DNA of 64,000 nucleotides from Lepus europaeus (lineage: Eukaryota; Chordata; Mammalia; Lagomorpha; Leporidae): the NCBI RefSeq assembly GCF_033115175.1, contig NC_084828.1:93621388-93685387 (forward strand), read 5' to 3'. The first letter of the stretch is position 1. Each line of letters starts with the position of its first letter. The translations under genes and the position numbers were made by a program. The notes beneath the pieces are model-generated. The model was given only the letters and a program-made list of their open reading frames with translations. It did not search any database and was not told the origin of the DNA. This document shows, piece by piece, positions 1 to 13,620 of the stretch.

Positions 1-205
1 GCAGTGGCATTATCAAATGCTTGCAATTTGACTGAGATTGGAGGTTCCTGTCCTGATTCCCATTTTAGAACAAGGCTCTCGGTGCAATTTTAATTTTATC
101 CTCACAAAGACTACATCCTCAACCCCAAAATGGCCAAAATGGCAGTAATCCTTAAAACTTCATGTAATGGAAAAACATAATGTGGGAATTCCCACAGAAC
201 AGGTA

Positions 206-497
206 AGGGGCAAGCATTTGGCAGAGCTGTTAAGGTGTGTCTTAGGACACCCACATCTCATACTGGAGAGCCTGGGTTTGAGTCTCCACTCCCAGCTTCC
301 TGTTAAACTGCACCAGAGGTGACTCAAGTACTTAGGTCCCTGCCACCCACATGAGGAACCCAGACTGAGTTCCCCACTTCTGGCTTAACCTGGCCTAGCC
401 AAGCCTTGGCTGTTGCAAGCATCTGATGAGCAAACCAGTGGATGGGAGCTCTCTCTCTCTCTCTTTGCCTCTCAAATAAATAAAAACATTTTGAAAA
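206..497 (+). mobile_element. CSINE, old subfamily
   Basis: Old CSINE type (head 'tgttaaggtgtgtcttaggacaccc', body 'gactcaagtacttaggtccctgcc', CT run, 'aaataaataaaa' tail), diverged. Confidence 0.8.
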
Positions 498-1915
498 GCA
501 AATAACCCACAGCTGTATAAGGTGACCTCAGCAGTCTCTTCTCCTCCTTCCCCCAGGTTGAGGACCAGATTAAAATCAACTATAACCTAGTAACTCTGAC
601 TTTCCTAACTAAGTTCATTATAAGCAAATAGTAGTTTCCAAAGCCAGTCACAACCATGTAACTAGAACACTAGATTGTAAATAAATGGCTTCACTTAACT
701 GCAAAAATGCACATCTCTAATTATTCTTAAATCAAAGATTAACAGATGCTAGAGGACAGAAACATTATAGACATAGAGTTAAACACAAAATAAAAGCATC
801 TTTACACTAACCTGCCAGTGAGTACACAGATGTGTACCCACTGGGATATCTAACTTCTCTTCCTCTCCATGCTTCCTAAAAAAGCTTATGTCGCCAAGCA
901 TGCTAGGGGAAAAATATGTGTCTTTTACAGGTAAAAATAACTATATCCTGCCACACTTAACATTCTATAAAAGTGTGCTATCAACATTCTAAGGCTGAAA
1001 GGATTGCAAATGGAAATGAACCAAGAGAAAAAAAAAACTCAATCTATTAAAATTATAATGGCTTACTAGATGACAGCATAAACAATACAACTGACTGGGC
1101 AATCACTAGTCAGTGACTGTTTAGGGACAAATATATACCAGGTTGGAGAGGAACTGAGATTCCAGTTTCACACCACACATTAATGCTTGTGGACTTAACC
1201 CTAACAAGTTACATAAACAAGATGAAATAAATAGCAGAAAGTTAAGCAGTGTATTTAGCCCAGCCATGAAAGGGAGACTCAGTTTCTCCTTGAAAATCAG
1301 AAAATTGTTGAAGGTAAGATAGATGAGTTCAACTATCAAAGGGAAAACATTTTTCATAAAAAATTAACCTTAAAGGAAAGAGATAGAGCTTTAAAAAAAA
1401 TGACCAGCTAACTGATGAAATAATACATTTATAATAGTAGCCTTTTACTGAAAAACATGATTTTTTAAAAAAATCCACTCATTCAGCAAGGACTCATTAT
1501 GTAGTGCTAGGCAGTATTCCAGGTGCCAAAGATACAGGTAAGGACAGACCCAAGAGTCACCAATCAAAAAATAAAAACTGAATTTTAAGATACAATTTTA
1601 TAAAGACCTTAATAGAAATAGATAAAATCCAACATGGAAAAGAGGGAAATGCAGACAAATTTATACTACCTGAACACTGAGCCAATCTGTAATACACTCC
1701 CAGTAAGTATCCCAGAGAACAGACTGGGTGCGCACAACACTACCGATGCTGCATGTGTCTCCGTAATTTTACTGTAGGAAGGAAGATTTTCCAAAGGACA
1801 GAAATTATTTAAACCCAATGGTACAAAGATTGAAATGCCTACTACAAGACTAATGGCTAAACTACAGTAGATCAACACCTCACTCAGTACTGTCCAACAG
1901 AAATAGAACATAGCG

Positions 1916-2061
1916 TCGGGCATTGGTCTAAGGTTAAGATAATGCTTGGGACACCAGCATTGCAAATTGGGATGCTTGGGTTTGAGTCCCAGCTCCACTC
2001 CTGTTTTTAAAAAAGATTTATTTTATTTATTTGAAAGAGAGTTACAGAAAGAAGGGGGGGG

Positions 2062-2097
<36 letters not shown>

Positions 2098-2575
2098 AGT
2101 CTTCCATCTGCTGGTTCACTCTCCAAATGACCACAACAGCCAAAGCTGGGCCTCCCTGAAGACAAGAGCCAGAGCTTCTTCAAGGTCTCCCACGTGGGTG
2201 CAGGGGCCCAAGGACTTGGGCCATCTTCTACTGCTTTCCCAGGCCATAGCAGAGAGCTGGATCGGAAGAGGAGCAGCCGGAATTGAACTGGCACCCATAT
2301 GGGATGCTGGCACTGCAGTCTGGGGCTTTAATGCGCTGCACCACAGCACCAGGCCCACCAGCTCCACTCTTGATCCCAGCTTCCTGCTAATGCACACCCT
2401 ATGAAGCGGCAGGCGAGGGCTCTAGTAGTTGGGTCCTCGCCACCCACATGGGAGACCTGACTTGAATTCCCAGTTTCCAGCTTTGGCATGGCCCAGCCGC
2501 AGCTGTTGTGAGCATTTGAGGAGTGAAATCAATGGGTAGGGCATCTCTGTCTCTCAAATAAATAAATTTTAAAAA
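1916..2575 (+). mobile_element. Old CSINE split by a younger one
   Basis: Old plus-strand CSINE halves lie at 1,916-2,000 and 2,358-2,575. Read together they give one continuous element ending in 'aaataaataaatttt'. The interruption at 2,001-2,357 is a separate minus-strand CSINE. Confidence 0.85.
2001..2357 (-). mobile_element. CSINE nested in an older CSINE
   Basis: Begins with the reverse of the tail (aaagatttattttatttattt), contains poly-G plus (GA)n at 2,053-2,092 and ends 'ccacagcaccaggccca'. Flanked by a perfect 12-base target duplication, ccagctccactc, at 1,989-2,000 and 2,358-2,369. Confidence 0.9.
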
Positions 2576-2875
2576 AAAAAGAAGAAGAAATATAAGCCAC
2601 GAATGTAAGGCATATGACATAAGTTAGATTTTTCTAGTGGCCACATTTAAAAAGTAAAAGGTGGAATTAATTGTTTTACTCAACACAAAAAATGATTATT
2701 CATTTAACATCAATATAAAATATAATATCAATATAAAATATCAATATAAAATATAATAATAGTTTGCAAATGAAGTGTTTCTTTTTACTACTCAAGCTTT
2801 AAAAGCAAGTTGTTTTTTTTTTTAAATGGGAAATCAATGTTAAGTATGGACAGTAACATATAGGGAGGAGAAGTT

Positions 2876-3200
2876 TTTTTTTTTTTTTTTAAAGATTTAT
2901 TTGTTTGAGAGGCAGAGTTACAGACAGAGAAGGAGAGACAAAGAGAAAGGTCTTCAATCTGCTGGTTCACTCCCCAAATGGCCACAACAGCCAGCGCTGG
3001 GCCAATCTGAGGCCAGGAGCCAGCTACTTCTACCAGTATCTCACGCGGGTGCAAGGGCCCAAGCACACAGACCATCTTCTGCTGCGGTCCCAGGCCAGTG
3101 AGCAGGGAGCTGAATTGGAAGAGGAGCAGCAGGCACACGAACTGATGCCCATATAGGATGCTAGTGCTGTAGTTGGTGGCCACAGCAGCAGCCCCCAAAA
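2876..3200 (-). mobile_element. CSINE
   Basis: Poly-T followed by 'aaagatttatttg' and the reversed CSINE body, ending at the head around 3,200. Confidence 0.85.
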
Positions 3201-4575
3201 GTGTGCATTTTTTACTTACAACACATCTCAATTCAGACTGGCCATGTTTCCAATGCTCAGTAACCACGTCCATGGCTAGTGACTGCCAGAAAGGACAACA
3301 CAGCCCAGCAGCGCTCAGGTGAGGGTACTTTTGCTTGCTCAGGGCTGCTTGGCAATGTTGGGAGACACGCTTGGTTGTCACCACAGGAAGGAGCTGTCCA
3401 CCCCACAGCGCACAGGACAGCCTCGCAGCTGATCTGGCCCAACATGTCAACAGTATCAGAGAGCACCTAGACAGCTACACAGCTAACAGAGTCAGTTCTT
3501 GATAAATGCGGAGCGAGGGGAACGTGGTCTAGGAGGCTACCTTTTAAAGCTTCTCCTGCGAGCACCCACTCCCTCTTCCTCCCTCCTGAGGAGTGTGACA
3601 GGGTGAGAGGCTCACTGTGGCCAGACAGCCCAGCTACAGATAGGGACATCTGCAGCAGACAATTTGTTCCAAAGGGAAAAATACTGCTTGATCCAGGAGT
3701 TGAGAAAAACATTAGACGAGAAAATACCGCTGCCATTTTTATTCTCTTTATGACAATGTGGCTAAGAGCATGTTTTTTTTTCCTACCAAGGTGATGGCAA
3801 TGGGCCAGGAGTAGGGACACTGGGGAACCGGAAAGGTACAATGAAAGTTTGGATTCTGCCAACGTTCAGACGAAGACCAGGGAAACACAGAACCACAAAC
3901 ACGCATGCCCATTTGGAGAGGGAAATGAGGAACAAGCAATTCAGAAGCAATAAGAGCGGCCTGCACAAGTCTCCCTCCGCGGCCCTAACGCCATCTCTTG
4001 CCACAGTTGTAATTAATGTACACACCCAAAACACGGCGGCGCCGGCACTACCCCGGCTGCCAGGGAGGAACGTTTGCCAGACAAGGCAACCTGTGCTTTC
4101 CGCCTGCACTGAGGCCTCTGGGACAAGACAGAGGGGCCAGAAATCATTCCCCAGGCTGAACAAGCCAACCTCTCTGTGATGGCGGACAACAGCAGGGTAA
4201 CCTTACTCCCCAGCGCCTAAGCGCTGAGGGTTATCAAGCTGTTTCCACAGTTAGCAATGGCAGGCATCCAGCGCCAAGGCAGAGGGCCGCACAGCTTCCC
4301 AGGCCAGGAGAGGCTGCAGAACTCATGGCTGGCGCCGCCCTGCAGGACAGCAGTAAAAGGGCACAATCCTCAGATCCCACAAGTCTTCCTCCCCTAACAC
4401 AAACACAGAGCACACAGGCTGTTCTCGGGAATCCTGACTCCTTGCTCGGAGAAAAGCTTTTGGCGGAAGTCTGGGTCCCACAGGCGCCTTTATGGCAAAC
4501 ATCTACAGGACAAACTTTGAAGGGGAACGGTTGCGCCATCAGAGTTCCCGAGAGACTCAGAACATTACAAACTAG

Positions 4576-4885
4576 GGGCCGGCGCTGTGGCGTAAAAGGT
4601 TAAGCCTCCGCCTGCAGTGCCGGGATCCCATAGCGACATGGGTTCGTGTCCCAGCTGCTCCACTTCCGATCCAGCTCCCTGTTAGTGCATCTTGGACACT
4701 GGTGGAAGACAGCCCAAGTCCTGGCGCCCCTGCATCCGTGTGGGAGACCCAGAAGCAGCTCTGGGCTCCTGGCTTTGGCCTGGCTCAGTTCCGGCTGTTA
4801 TGGCCATCTGAGGAGTGAACCAGTGGACGGAAAACCTCTCTTCTCCATCTCTGCTTTTCAAATAAACAAATAAATCTTTTAAAAA
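4576..4885 (+). mobile_element. CSINE
   Basis: Full head 'ggggccggcgctgtggcgta' through to tail 'aaataaacaaataaatcttt'. Confidence 0.9.
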
Positions 4886-5654
4886 ATACTCAAAATTAAA
4901 TTGAAAAGAAGAAATTAAAACTGCTCTTTAAATTTAAAAGGCTTTTCCACCCTTCTTATCTCCCGCAAATCAAGGCAGTCTCCCCCAAGTCCTTTCCTCT
5001 CCCAGTTCTCCCCACAGCCTCATCCCCAGCCGGTTGTTCACGGGATCCTGACCACCTCAGGCTCTTCCCTGAAGAACTGTGACGAGCAGCCCCTTCAGCC
5101 AAAAGGGTCAGCCACACTCTAGAACTGCATCTCCACGGGGAAGATGCAGGACGCGGTCGACAGAACCTACTGCTGCGCATCCCAGCCCTGCCCTCGGCAG
5201 CCGGGCTGCCAGTGGCAACGCGCTGTGTGGCGGCCCGCGGCTCCGGCGGCACCGTGCTCCTCGTGCTGATGTCAGCTAGTGCGGCTTCCCCAGGGGGAAT
5301 CTATCCAGCCAATGAGCAGAACTCAGGAGCAGCGCCGTGGGAAACCAGGTGTTTTCCTGCGGTTCATAATCTCACATCACCGCACAATCACCAGGAATCT
5401 GAGGACTTTCGGTCGTTTCATAAACTTAACTCCAAGGAATTTATTCCAAGCTCCTATGACACCGGAGAGTGCGAGATTAACCTTGTTAAGATCATAATAA
5501 GGGTGCAAAGGATTAAACCGAAATAAATCACAGGGCGGGGAGGACACAGGGGAAACACTTGGAGGCCACTAGGTGAGACTTTCTTCCCTGGGCTGCTGGC
5601 TACACCCTGAAACCTGGGAGGCAGCTTGGTAATGGAGCCAAAGCCTGGGTTTCC

Positions 5655-5737
5655 TCCCCAGATGCTGATTTAATTGGTGTGGGAAGGTGGCCTGGCCCGA
5701 AGTGGTTCTAACACGCAGACTGGTCCGAACACCACTG
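5655..5737 (+). mobile_element. hAT-Charlie (MER5-like) fragment
   Basis: 'gatgctgatttaattggtgt' to a terminal 'aacaccactg'; a short, old DNA-transposon relic. Confidence 0.45.
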
Positions 5738-6768
5738 CTGACTTAGCGGAACTTGGCAATGCTGGTTTTTTCCATTTGACAAAAATCTCTTCAACAAGAT
5801 ATTTAGGAGTTAGCTTTAAAAATATATATATTATTTTTCCAAAGAAAACTTCCTTCAGCACCTGGCCCGATTGTTAAAGGCTCCACACAGCAGGTCTTGG
5901 GCTCCGTCTGCACAGGCCTGGTTAATGTAAAGGTGACTGCTGTAGCTACCAGCAGAGTGAAGAGGGTCAACACACAGAAAGGAGAGAGGCACCACAGGGC
6001 GGACACGCTGCTTGGCCACACGGTCTGCTGAGCGTGCCGCTCTACACCCGGGCCAGTCATCGCAGCTTCTACCTTGCCCCGCAAAGCACCGAAGAACAAC
6101 TATTCTTTCTTGTCCTGCTGAGTTAATTTCACTCTCAAAGATTTGTACAGTGGTCTTTTGAAAAATTAGCGTGGTGATCGAATGATGGCAAAGAGGGAGA
6201 GCTGAAGACCCTGCCACCATGGCAGGAGGCACACACACAGGCTGAGTGGCAGGCTGTTGGGCTGTTTCTCTGCCATGAGCGACAACATTTCAGAAAGTCT
6301 GCTCAGTCCTAGATGTGTATAATGCCAAACGAAAGCAAACATGGTGTAGAGATTATGAGATCCCTTAAAAGCCGGTCAGCTATAACCACTTAGTATAACC
6401 CATTCTGGGTAGTTTGCTTCTTAAAGTCTGTATTTCAACAACACAGAACAGATTTCCTAACAACAACATGTGACTCCTTTTAGCAAGGTTTTGCTTTTGA
6501 AAACAAGCGTATCGTACTCCAAGGTTAGGTGCAGCTGCCGGGACTGCAGGCGTCTGCCAGCTGTTCTGTGGGCAGGGGAACATAATGCTTTAAGGGAAGC
6601 CAGGAGCTCCGTTAACTCCAGAAATAACAACACTGGAGGAGGACCAGCCCTAGCTGCAGCCCACTGAGTAAACTTCTCTCTTGGACCAGACTCTGGGGAG
6701 GCGGGGCTACACAAGTACTAGGCGCTATGGCCTTTGAGAAAGACCTACTCATTTTTTTAATATGCGTA

Positions 6769-7098
6769 CATTTTTTTTTTTTTTTTGGACAGGCAGAGTG
6801 GATAGTGAGAGAGAGAGAAAAATGTCTTCCTTTTTGCCGTTGGTTCACCCTCCAATGGCTGCTGCGGCCGGCACATCATGCTGATCCGAAGCCAGGAGCC
6901 AGGTGCTTCCCCTGGTCTCCCATGCGGGTGCAGGGCCCAAGCACTTGGGCCATCCTCCACTGCACTCCCGGCCATAGTGGAGAGCTGGCCTGGAAGAGGG
7001 GCAACTGGGACAGAATCTGGCGCCCCGACCGGGACTAGAACCCGGTGTGCCGGCACCGCACGGCAGAGGATTAGCCTATTGAGCCACGGCGCCGGCCT
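6769..7098 (-). mobile_element. CSINE2-type element
   Basis: CSINE2 subtype (head with 'aggctaatcctcc', '...tctagtcccggtcggggcgcc', poly-A tail), reversed. Target duplication atatgcgtacattt / atatgtgtacattt on the two sides. Confidence 0.9.
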
Positions 7099-7445
7099 AT
7101 ATGTGTACATTTCTAAGTTAGTCTTGTTTTTGGACTCCATCAGCAGGCCTTGGTAAACAGAAGCTCCCATCTGTCATTTACTAACAGAAAATAACCTTAA
7201 ACAATTACGATATATTTAACATCTAATTACTTAAATAGACTAACTCCTTAAAAGCAGGGAATGGAGGGAAGCAACAGACAAGTTTAATTCTGCTAATTAG
7301 TGGACTTCAATGCACCAAATTAATTTTACATTAGTCTGGAAGTTTGCTAATGGCAGGTTCAGCCACTGCAAAGATTTCCAGAGAACCCCACCTCCTGTCC
7401 CTGGCAAAGACCTTTTTGTTTTTTATTAAGAAGGGGGGGGGGGGG

Positions 7446-7763
7446 GCCGGCGCCGTGGGTCACTTGGCTAATCCTCCGCCTGTGGCACCGGCACCCCCAA
7501 TGGGCAATGGGCACCGGATCTAGTCCCGGTTGCTCCTCTTCCAGCCCTGCTCTCTGCTGTGGCCCAGGAGGGCAGTGGAGGATGGCCCACGTGCCCAAGA
7601 AAATTCTACTAGTGGCATGGGAGACCAGGAAGAAGAAGCTGGCTCCTGGCTTCGGATTGGCACAGCGCCGGCTGTAGCAGCCATTTGGGGAGTAAACTAA
7701 CGGAAGGAAGACCTTTCTCTCTGTCTCTCTGTCTATAACTCAACTTGTAAAAAAAAAAAAAAA
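7446..7763 (+). mobile_element. CSINE2-type element with an internal foreign 21-mer
   Basis: Full CSINE2 flanked by G-runs (about 7,432-7,446 and 7,764-7,774), perhaps its target duplication. At 7,597-7,617 the body departs from all other copies; those 21 bases equal 9,089-9,109. Confidence 0.85.
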
Positions 7764-10700
7764 GGGGGGGGGGAATAATGGGACATTAAAGAAGGCATTA
7801 GCAGAAGGCTACCTAAAAGTGGAACCAAAATTTCATTGAAAAAGCTTTTCTTAATCACTTGTAACTTGCGTGTTTATCTTAACAATATGCTTAGGTACTG
7901 AAACTTGCTTACAAACAGGAAGCAAGTTCCAATACTTTGCTTCCTTTTTGATGGAAATCTCCTTTGACTCATGCCAACAGGCTATATTTATTTCCCTTAA
8001 GCAGCGTTTCCTAGGAAAGTACAGCAGTCTTGCTGCAGACAGCGTAAGAGAGCTCATGATCAAGGCCGCGCGCCAACCTCAGGAGTCCCATGAGCACTGA
8101 TGCAATCACCAAGCAGGAGAGCCACCTGGGCTCTCACCAATAGCAGCACTGTTGTCATCTTCACTGGGAAACTCTGGGCTGCTATTGGAGATCAACACAG
8201 GGCACCAGGCCAGATACCGTATCACCCAGCAGTGCCTGAGACACCTATCGGGTCTTATAAAGCTTTATGGATGCCTACGGGGAGGAAAAGGAAATTTTTT
8301 AAAAAAGGGCAGGCAGGAGTTCTTACTCAACAATGTCCAGAAAATCTGCCGAGTCACTGAGTACCAAGCAAGAGAAAAATGGAAAGCTTCAAAATACTCA
8401 TCTCCTTCAGCCCTCTCTCCTTTCCTAAGACGAAGTAGAACTCACAGGTGATATTCCTGACCCTGAAAACACAAGGGCACAGACAAATTCACAGACTCTT
8501 AGTCTATAAAGAAAATCTCAGGGTCAAATTCTCTAAAAGTATAATGTCCCAGACAAGATCATTTTATGAAAACAACAATTGTTTGTAGATAGAGGTCAAG
8601 GGTAAGTGTATTGTTTCCAGCTATAATCTTACAAACTTGGCACATTTTCTACAATGAGCCCATACTGCTTTCATAACACTATGCTTAGCATAATTTCTGA
8701 TTAGACCCACATCCTCCTGATTCCTACAATGTAACTGCAGCTCAATAAAATATTCCAAATCACTAATTATGAAAACTCCAACCAAGATTGAAGGGTCAAT
8801 CTAACTGACGGGGTGGGGAACATATAAAGGCCTGTGAAGTCATTTGCTTTGCCTCTGCCAAGGCAACCACAGGTGGAATTTGAGATTCAATAAATCTACA
8901 AGAGGTTAATTTTTAAGCTGACAATTTTATATAGCCTGCGAATGATGTTATCAATACCCACATGGTCTTTTGCAGACAAACGGTTCCCAGCCCTGGAACA
9001 GAACTAAGGAAACACTAAGGGAAGATCCTAGACTTATGAAAATTTGCTTTGTTACCTTTCTTAGATGAGAATATTGTAATTTGGTGGGAAGAAAATTCTA
9101 CTAGTGGCAGACTTTTGAGAGAAGGGTAAAAATAGTGCAGAAATAATGGCGCCTGATCTTTAGTTGACTTCTGCTTATTTTCCACGCTTCCTCTTTCCCA
9201 GATTAGACATGCCAGTAAAAACCAAGTCACCATTCCCTTTGACCCAACAGCACTAAAGTTTGTAACAGCATCAGATAGTGTCTTGCTTTTGCTTATAATT
9301 TAAAGCAATAAAAACCCAGATTCCTTGGTTTATTATTCAGGAATATACACACACAGTCTGAAATCCACCAACTTAGTCCTCTTAATGTATGACATCACAC
9401 ACATTATGCTTAAAGACAACAGGGTCTGGTTGTCCTTACTTCCAACTTGCTCCTCAGCCTGGTGTGTTCTCATTTCTCAAAATTCTACCTGTTCTTCAAG
9501 GTTACAGTCAAAGGTTACCTCCTCTTGGTGTCTTCCTGAGAGAGAAGCACTTCTTCCTTCTTATTAATTTCCATGGCAGCCAAATTATAGTCATCTAAGT
9601 ACACATCTGTGAGTTGAGGTTTGTTTGGCAGTCAGTAGGCCCAGTACCACTGCATCTGCAACCAGACCACTGGTTCTGTGCTGGGCATGCACTTGGAGAG
9701 TGCTTGAGTGTTTGCCAAATAAGAAAATGCTTAACCATCATCTCTGAAGAAAAGAAACACATCAGGGGTGTGCAGTCTGGTGATCTACAGGTGCACATAT
9801 GAAGACAATTCTAAGAAAGGGAGCCCTGCCTGAAGAGTCATGCCTTGGGCACAGTAACAGTGTCAAGTAGTGGCCTAGATATAAATCTCCATGTTGGCTG
9901 AAGTGATGCCAGCTGAAGTTACTACGCAGGCTCCAAGAACGAACAGTCATAGAAAGCAGCACTTGAGGACTGAAGGATGCCTGTGAGGCATGCGTGTGTG
10001 TGGCCATAGGCGTCGACATCACAGTCCTAAAGAAAGGGTAGGTGTGCAGATGTATTATTTTTGCAGTAATTCCCTCCAAGCATATGTAGGGAAGTTCAGA
10101 CATTTGAAGATAAGAGTGATTGGGGCAATTTTCCCAAAGATATTCCAAAAGAAAGATTTGGTCGTAATATTAAGAAATGGGCAAAGTGTGTGCTCTGAAT
10201 CTTGGCTTAAAGCTTAGGACGGTGAGAGGCACTGGACTTCTCTTGAGTCCTCTGCTTCTGATAGTTTCATGCCTCCTTCTTAACTGGATCCAGCCAAGGC
10301 CAATGGTGGTGAGTGAAACCTCATCTTCCAACTTGGGGCACAGAGGCAGCCCCCTCTCTTGCTACTCAGAGGTGCCGTCTGTGATTCCTGATGGGTGGTA
10401 GGCGTGCCTGACACTGGGAGTCCCTGTCCCAAATTTCCTCTTTATCAACTGATGATGTGGTTGTTGGTTTTGATGGTGGGACATGAAACTGCAGTCTCTA
10501 GCCAATGAGCTGCTTACCTTAAACAAACCAACCAATCCTGTATGTTTATACAGGCATTCTACTTCCCAACTACTCATATAATCCATTTGTACACCATCTC
10601 AAACTGCAATTTTTTTTTTCATCTTGCTGGTTCCCTCTGTCTGCAAACTTACAACATATGAGCAAGCTCAAGATAAATATATCTGACACATATTTTCTTT

Positions 10701-11688
10701 TTTGACAGGTAGTACTCAAGAAGATTCTAGATGGTATGTGGACTTCTAAAAATACTTTTAATAGCTATGCATTTACTTTAATGTGTGTCCAAAAAGAGGA
10801 TAAATAAACCCATGATTTTATAGCTTAGGTCAAGGCTAAGCAAGAAAAAAAAAAAGAGAGAGAGAGGAAAAAAAGGATAAATTAAAAGAAATATTTTAAG
10901 TTAAAAAAAAATACTTCAGAGGGTACAAAGATAAGGCAAAAATCAGGGAAATAGCATTCTAATTTAGAGGTTTAGGAAACATGAAAGAGTAATGGGAACA
11001 ACACTCATGTGGACTCCTGAGATTTACAGAGGTTGAACTAGTTGTCCTGTTTCTTCAAGAAAAGGCTCTGTCACACTGGGAATGGGGTGGGGGTGGGGGG
11101 GAGGACTGGCGGCCACGGCTGCTGGCTCAATCATTTAGGCAACAAAAGACCCAGCAATGACTCTGCAGTTCACCTACAGAGAAAGGGCCTGCTGCTACCA
11201 GTGCTCATGCTAATGTCAAGTCTGGCCTAACAAACTGGACCGGACCCTGTCCCCCATGATGTCACAAGCCCCAGCCCTCCCTGCTCTGCCAGCCACCCTT
11301 GGGCAAGCTTCATCTACATGGACACACCTCTGGCTCCAACGTGTTCCCCCTACTCCTTGTCTCTCTTCTGCCTACTGATTATTTTACCTGATGTACTTCA
11401 AATACAACATGTTCAGAATCAAACTCACTCTTATCTCCCAAATCTCCTTCTCCCCTGTGTCCTCTCGTAGGTTTAAATCCTTACCACCAATTCCAACACC
11501 CCAGTGCCTTCCTCCCCTTCCAGACACGCCCCTCACCATCTGCCTTCTCCTCCCTCCTCACTTCCATGCTTTCAAACAGACTTGTTTCAAATGGGTAGTC
11601 GCAACAGCCCCCTGACTGTTCCTGTGTTTTGAGTCTCTCTCTTGTAACAGACTTTTTCTGCATTGTTTCAAGACTAATCTTGCTCTTT

Positions 11689-11986
11689 TAAAAAAAATAT
11701 TTTAAAGGCAGAGCAACAGAGAGGGAGAGACAGAAAAAGGGAGATCATCTTTCTACTGGTTCACTCCCCAAATGACCGCAGTAGCCAAGTCTGGGTCAGG
11801 CCAAACTGAGGAGCCTGGAACTCCATCCTGGTCTCCCCAGTGGGTAGCAAGGGTCCATGTACTTGGGCCATCTTCCATTGCCTTCCCAGGTGCATTAGCA
11901 GGAAGCTGCACTGGAAGCAGAGCAGTCTAGACTCAAAATAGCACTCTGATATGGGATGCCATCACCTACTACACAACTCTGGCCCT
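11689..11986 (-). mobile_element. CSINE, old
   Basis: Diverged reversed CSINE ending 'acacaactctggccc'. Confidence 0.8.
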
Positions 11987-12034
11987 AAGACTAATCTTTC
12001 CAAGGTGAAAATCTAGTTTTTAAAAATCCCTTCT

Positions 12035-13260
12035 CAGTTCAATGTCAGCAGACATCAGGGATATGCAAATGGAAACCACAACGAGATGTCAGACATCCCT
12101 ATCAGAATGCTAATTAATAAAAATGACAGCACTAACTTACCAGTAAGAATGCAGGAGAACTGGCTCATTGCTGGTGGCCATGTAAAATGACACAGCCACT
12201 CTGGGACAGAGCACTGCAGTGTCTCATAAAACTAAATGTGCACTGACCGTATGACCCAGCAACTGCAGTCCTGGGCATTCACCCAAAGAAAGGAAAACTA
12301 AGGTTCATAAAAAACCCTATATACAAATGTTCAAAGTACCTTTATCGTTATTCCACAAACTGGAAATAACCCAAATGTCCTTCAATGGATGAATAATTAG
12401 ACAAACTGTGTCCCACCTACAACATGGACTACTACTCAGCAATAAAATGTAAAGTCCTATGGATGCACATAACAGATTAGGTGCCTATCAAGGAAATTAG
12501 GCCAAGGGAAAAAAGCAATCTCAAAAGGCACATACTCGGTGACGCTATTACACAGCATCTTACGATGGCACGGATAGGGAAAGGGCAAGTGGTTAGGAGA
12601 GGAGCAGGGGGAGGTGGAGGTGGCTGTGAAAGAGGTGCACGGGAGGTCTTTGGGATGGGACTTTCCCATCTTGACTGTGGCAGTGGTCAATCAAATCTGT
12701 ACATATGGAAACAGTCCATGCAGAGCCTATGCGCATGTGTGCACACATATATGAGTGAGTGTAAAACCAGTGAGATTTTTTTTTTAACAGGCAGAGGTAG
12801 AGAGTGAGAGAGAGAGAGACAAAGAGAAAGGTCTTCCTTTTTCTGTTGGTTCACCCCCCAAGTGGCCACTAAGCCAGCGTGTGGCAGCAGGTGCACTGTG
12901 CCGATCCGAAGCCAGGAGCCAGGTGCTTCCTCCTGGTCTCCCATGTGGGTGCAGGGCCCAAGCACTTGGGCCATCCTCCACTGCACTCCCGGGCCACAGC
13001 AGAGAGTTGGACTGGAAGAGGAGCAACCAGGACAGAATCCGGCACCCCGACCGGGACTAGAACCCGGGGTGCCAGCACTGAGGGCGGCACCGGCCTGTAG
13101 TGAGATCTTAATAAGGTCAGGGGTTATTTCAAGGTCAACCAATGTCCTATTATGATACTGTACTAGTTATGCAGGTCATTACCATTGGGAGAACCTGGAT
13201 GATGTGTGCGTGTGTGTATACACACATACACATATATGTACGTATATATATATATGGAAT
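12035..13260 (+). mobile_element. Old LINE-1 3' end in ABCC5 intron 2
   Basis: Sense-strand LINE-1 wording: 'gggatatgcaaatggaaacc', 'aaactggaaataacccaaat', 'tactactcagcaataaaatg', followed by 3' UTR-like sequence. A CSINE interrupts it at 12,777-13,096, and it ends in a TG/TA repeat at 13,203-13,255. Confidence 0.75.
12777..13096 (-). mobile_element. CSINE2-type inserted in LINE-1
   Basis: Reversed element ending 'gcggcaccggcc'. Short target duplication agtgagat on both sides. Confidence 0.85.
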
Positions 13261-13454
13261 CTTTCTCCATGTTTTTACAACTGGGTATATATCGACAATG
13301 ATCTCAAAATAAGAAGTTACAAAAGAAATCCCAGTAACTTCCCAGAGCCCCCCAAGGACTGCAGGAAACGATTCCCTAGCAGCACACACAGCTTTTCTGA
13401 GCCCTGCTCCCCATCCGCATCCCATGTGCTAGACAACTGGTTCTGAGAGCTAAG

Positions 13455-13620
13455 GTTTATGGAGCGCTGGACACATGCCAGGCACCGTTCATGCTAGGTG
13501 ATTTCTGTGTATGAGTGCACTTAACCCTGGGCAATCTCATGAGTTAGGTACTGCTGCTGACACCACTTCATATGCAAACCTCTGATGGATATGACCACCT
13601 CACCCAAGGTCTCACCGTGC
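13455..13620 (+). mobile_element. MIR fragment
   Basis: 'tggacacatgccaggcaccg', 'cactta..cctgggcaatctca' and 'cacccaaggtctca' follow the MIR order. Confidence 0.65.

Noticed and set aside
2056-2092. Regular GA repeats (here and at many other sites)
   Set aside because: They are the CT-rich segments of SINEs, not arrays with spacers, and not CRISPR.
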